A DNA stretch of 23,958 nucleotides from Bacteroidales bacterium (GTDB lineage Bacteria; Bacteroidota; Bacteroidia; Bacteroidales; GCA-2748055), in NCBI GenBank assembly GCA_024763595.1, contig JANTFK010000003.1, forward strand, positions 1-23,958, given 5' to 3'. The notes beneath the pieces are model-generated. The model searched no databases and was not told the DNA's origin. It saw only the letters and a list, made by a program, of their open reading frames with translations. Positions 22,439 through 23,958 of the stretch are shown here, one piece after another (within the stretch, counting starts at the first letter, position 1; each line of letters begins with the position of its first letter). The translations under genes and the position numbers were made by a program.

Positions 22439-23842
22439 CTATGTGGCTTTTATGTAGTCTTCATAGAACTTTCCTATTTGATCTCTGATTTCATCCGGCA
22501 CACTTGGTGTATGTGCTTTAATGATTTGCTCTATGCTGTCATGTGCCCTGTCCACCATGCTCTTCCCAAATAATCCATCATTGTTGACAATTGGCGAATT
22601 GTAGACCTCGCTACTGAGCATGAACTGAAGCGTGTGTTCATCCGTTAAATAGGTTCCGCCGGGACCAACACGGTTTATCGCTTCGTAACCTAATTTGTCT
22701 TCATCTACGGTAAAACCACCCAACATTGATACGACTGATCGATACAGTTCTGCATCCAGAATGATCTGTTCAGGCGAAATAGTTGATCCCGTCAACAAAC
22801 TACCAAACCACAATCCCAAAGTTGTTCCTTTCATCAACCGTGTCATCCATGTTAAAGCTTTTGATTGTCCCGACTGCCAATCAGGGCTCCAACTGTCGAC
22901 ACTGCCGGCAGCAGAGAAATGACTAAATCCGAAGTAATTCGCTATATCAATATTTGCAGAAAGCATGTTATTGCGTTCAGCCACTCCATAGGACAAGCCA
23001 CCGGTTGTAAGGTCTACCGGGCCGGCTGAACCTCCGTAAACACAGGGTATGCCTTCTTTTAATAACTGGGCAACGGTTAATATCCCTAAAAACTCCGCAT
23101 GTGTCTGGACCGTGTTTCCGGCCATCGTAAAAGGAGATGATACACCCGCAATGGGACAGGAGCTAATTAAAAGGGCACAGTTTTGCCGGGTCAGGTATCG
23201 GATAATTTCAGATACTGATTCGCATATTTGTAACGGACTGGTTGGTGATATGGTAAACAGCATACTCGGGCCCTTGCTAAGATCCCGGTCCTGGCCTGCA
23301 ATGGCAGATGCCTCTATCCAGAACATAGCTTCTTTCATATCATGGGGAGCAGCTTCTGTCAATTTTGCGGAACGCTGTAATGTGAGTGAAGCAGCGTAAA
23401 TGTTTTTTTCTCCTTCAGGTGAGTCATTTGGAATGCATACAGGGCAGTTAACTTTGATCTCATCCATTGCATCGGCCAGCGCTAAGCAAGTATTCAGGTC
23501 ACTCAAAGAGGAAGGTCTTACTTCTCCGGTTTGCCAGTCCCATACCTTAAGTCCCCCGGAATAGACAGCGGGCAGCGTATTACCCGTTTTTAATGCTATT
23601 TCACCACCTTTATGATCATACATAGAAAAAGATTTCGGGCTGACCTTAATGGCCCACGCTACAATGTCTGACGGAAACTTAACCAGTTGCTCTTTTTCAT
23701 TAACATGAAGCCCCTTTTTAGACAGTTCATGGCAGAGCTCCGTATCCAGGACTTTCATCCCGATATTTTCTAAAACACGAAGTGAAGTCTCATGTATCTG
23801 TAAAATCTCCTTTTCTTCTAATACTGTATATTCATATCTCAT
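22439..23842 (-). CDS. MttB-family methyltransferase without pyrrolysine
   Basis: This 467-residue cytosolic protein of the trimethylamine methyltransferase (MttB) superfamily has a TIM-barrel pattern. Recognisable parts are the N-terminal IHETSLRVLENIGMKV, YSGGLKVWDW, GVSSPFTMAGNTVQTHAEFL, VYGGSAGPVDLTTG and the glycine-rich VGPGGTYLTDEHTL near the end. There is no in-frame TAG, so pyrrolysine is absent, as in the non-Pyl members known to demethylate quaternary amines such as glycine betaine. Substrate here is unknown. No corrinoid protein or reactivase is visible, but the operon is cut by the window edge. Sampled lines have 35-42% GC, lower than uxaC. It starts 17 bases after the amidohydrolase stop. 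Confidence 0.88.
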   Translation of the reverse strand: MRYEYTVLEEKEILQIHETSLRVLENIGMKVLDTELCHELSKKGLHVNEKEQLVKFPSDIVAWAIKVSPKSFSMYDHKGGEIALKTGNTLPAVYSGGLKVWDWQTGEVRPSSLSDLNTCLALADAMDEIKVNCPVCIPNDSPEGEKNIYAASLTLQRSAKLTEAAPHDMKEAMFWIEASAIAGQDRDLSKGPSMLFTISPTSPLQICESVSEIIRYLTRQNCALLISSCPIAGVSSPFTMAGNTVQTHAEFLGILTVAQLLKEGIPCVYGGSAGPVDLTTGGLSYGVAERNNMLSANIDIANYFGFSHFSAAGSVDSWSPDWQSGQSKALTWMTRLMKGTTLGLWFGSLLTGSTISPEQIILDAELYRSVVSMLGGFTVDEDKLGYEAINRVGPGGTYLTDEHTLQFMLSSEVYNSPIVNNDGLFGKSMVDRAHDSIEQIIKAHTPSVPDEIRDQIGKFYEDYIKAT

Positions 23843-23859
23843 AATGACGCTTTATTTTA

Positions 23860-23958
23860 TTAGATTTTAAATATCCTGCATGCATTATCATGAAGAATTT
23901 TCTTTTTATCACTTTCAGATATATCCGCATCCAGTACTACCTGTTTCTGGCCAAAAGG
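23860..23958 (-). CDS. Amidohydrolase-family protein, C-terminal 32 residues only (cut by window edge)
   Basis: The frame enters from the right edge and ends at TAA 23862-23860. The last residues, KKKILHDNACRIFKI, match the closing helix common to amidohydrolase family 2 (pattern I-x-x-x-N-A-x-R-x-F/L). The tail is too short to name a substrate. It lies 17 bases upstream of the MttB-family start on the same strand, so it is probably the preceding gene of that operon. Confidence 0.6.
   Translation of the reverse strand, partial: PFGQKQVVLDADISESDKKKILHDNACRIFKI

Noticed and set aside
22439..23842. Possible pyrrolysine (read-through TAG) in the MttB-family gene
   Set aside because: The frame is open from start to stop with no internal TAG, so it is a non-pyrrolysine member.

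Overview
The window looks like a chromosomal segment of a Bacteroidota bacterium, probably order Bacteroidales/Marinilabiliales. The evidence is the purH-mreB-mreC-mreD-mrdA-rodA order, a DUF5916 outer-membrane protein, a lipoprotein of typical Bacteroidota layout, -7 elements resembling TAnnTTTG, and A-rich leaders in place of strong Shine-Dalgarno sites for many genes. Genes cover almost everything: no gap exceeds 180 bases, and I see no rRNA, tRNA, CRISPR array or insertion sequence.

Layout. (1) 2-6414, + strand: the 3' part of purH, then the complete cell-elongation set mreB, mreC, mreD, PBP2 (mrdA) and rodA, with junctions that touch or overlap. (2) 6537-10029: a KamA-family radical SAM enzyme, a convergent ACP phosphodiesterase (AcpH/DUF479), and a divergently transcribed bacterial homologue of archaeal cyclic 2,3-diphosphoglycerate synthetase ending in a hairpin terminator. 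(3) 10074-14838, - strand: a fused beta-phosphoglucomutase/GH65 phosphorylase, a P-loop kinase of the uridine kinase type 11 bases downstream, and then an unknown lipoprotein. (4) 14927-20048, + strand, divergent from region 3: a fused GT20 (OtsA-like)/OtsB phosphatase, an overlapping class I glutamine amidotransferase and a DUF5916 outer-membrane protein. (5) 20172-20513: an orphan hypA. (6) 20547-23958, - strand: the tail of an amidohydrolase, an MttB-family methyltransferase without pyrrolysine, glucuronate isomerase (uxaC), an overlooked 28-residue membrane peptide, and a DsrE-family protein.

How the genes may work together. Region 1 is the conserved elongasome. Regions 3 and 4 together look like a make-and-break cycle for an alpha-glucoside: GT20 plus phosphatase would synthesise it, GH65 phosphorolysis would release beta-glucose-1-phosphate, and the fused mutase would convert that to glucose-6-phosphate. 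The default product is trehalose. However, by eye alignment the GT20 domain has lost three residues that hold the phosphate of glucose-6-phosphate in E. coli OtsA, while keeping the donor-site and phosphatase motifs. The real acceptor may therefore not be glucose-6-phosphate. This and the KamA-like enzyme, which lacks both lysine-specificity aspartates, are the best leads for unassigned chemistry. The MttB/UxaC/amidohydrolase cluster at the right edge, with an abrupt fall in GC content at the uxaC/mttB boundary, is a third. All family calls were made from motifs without database searches.
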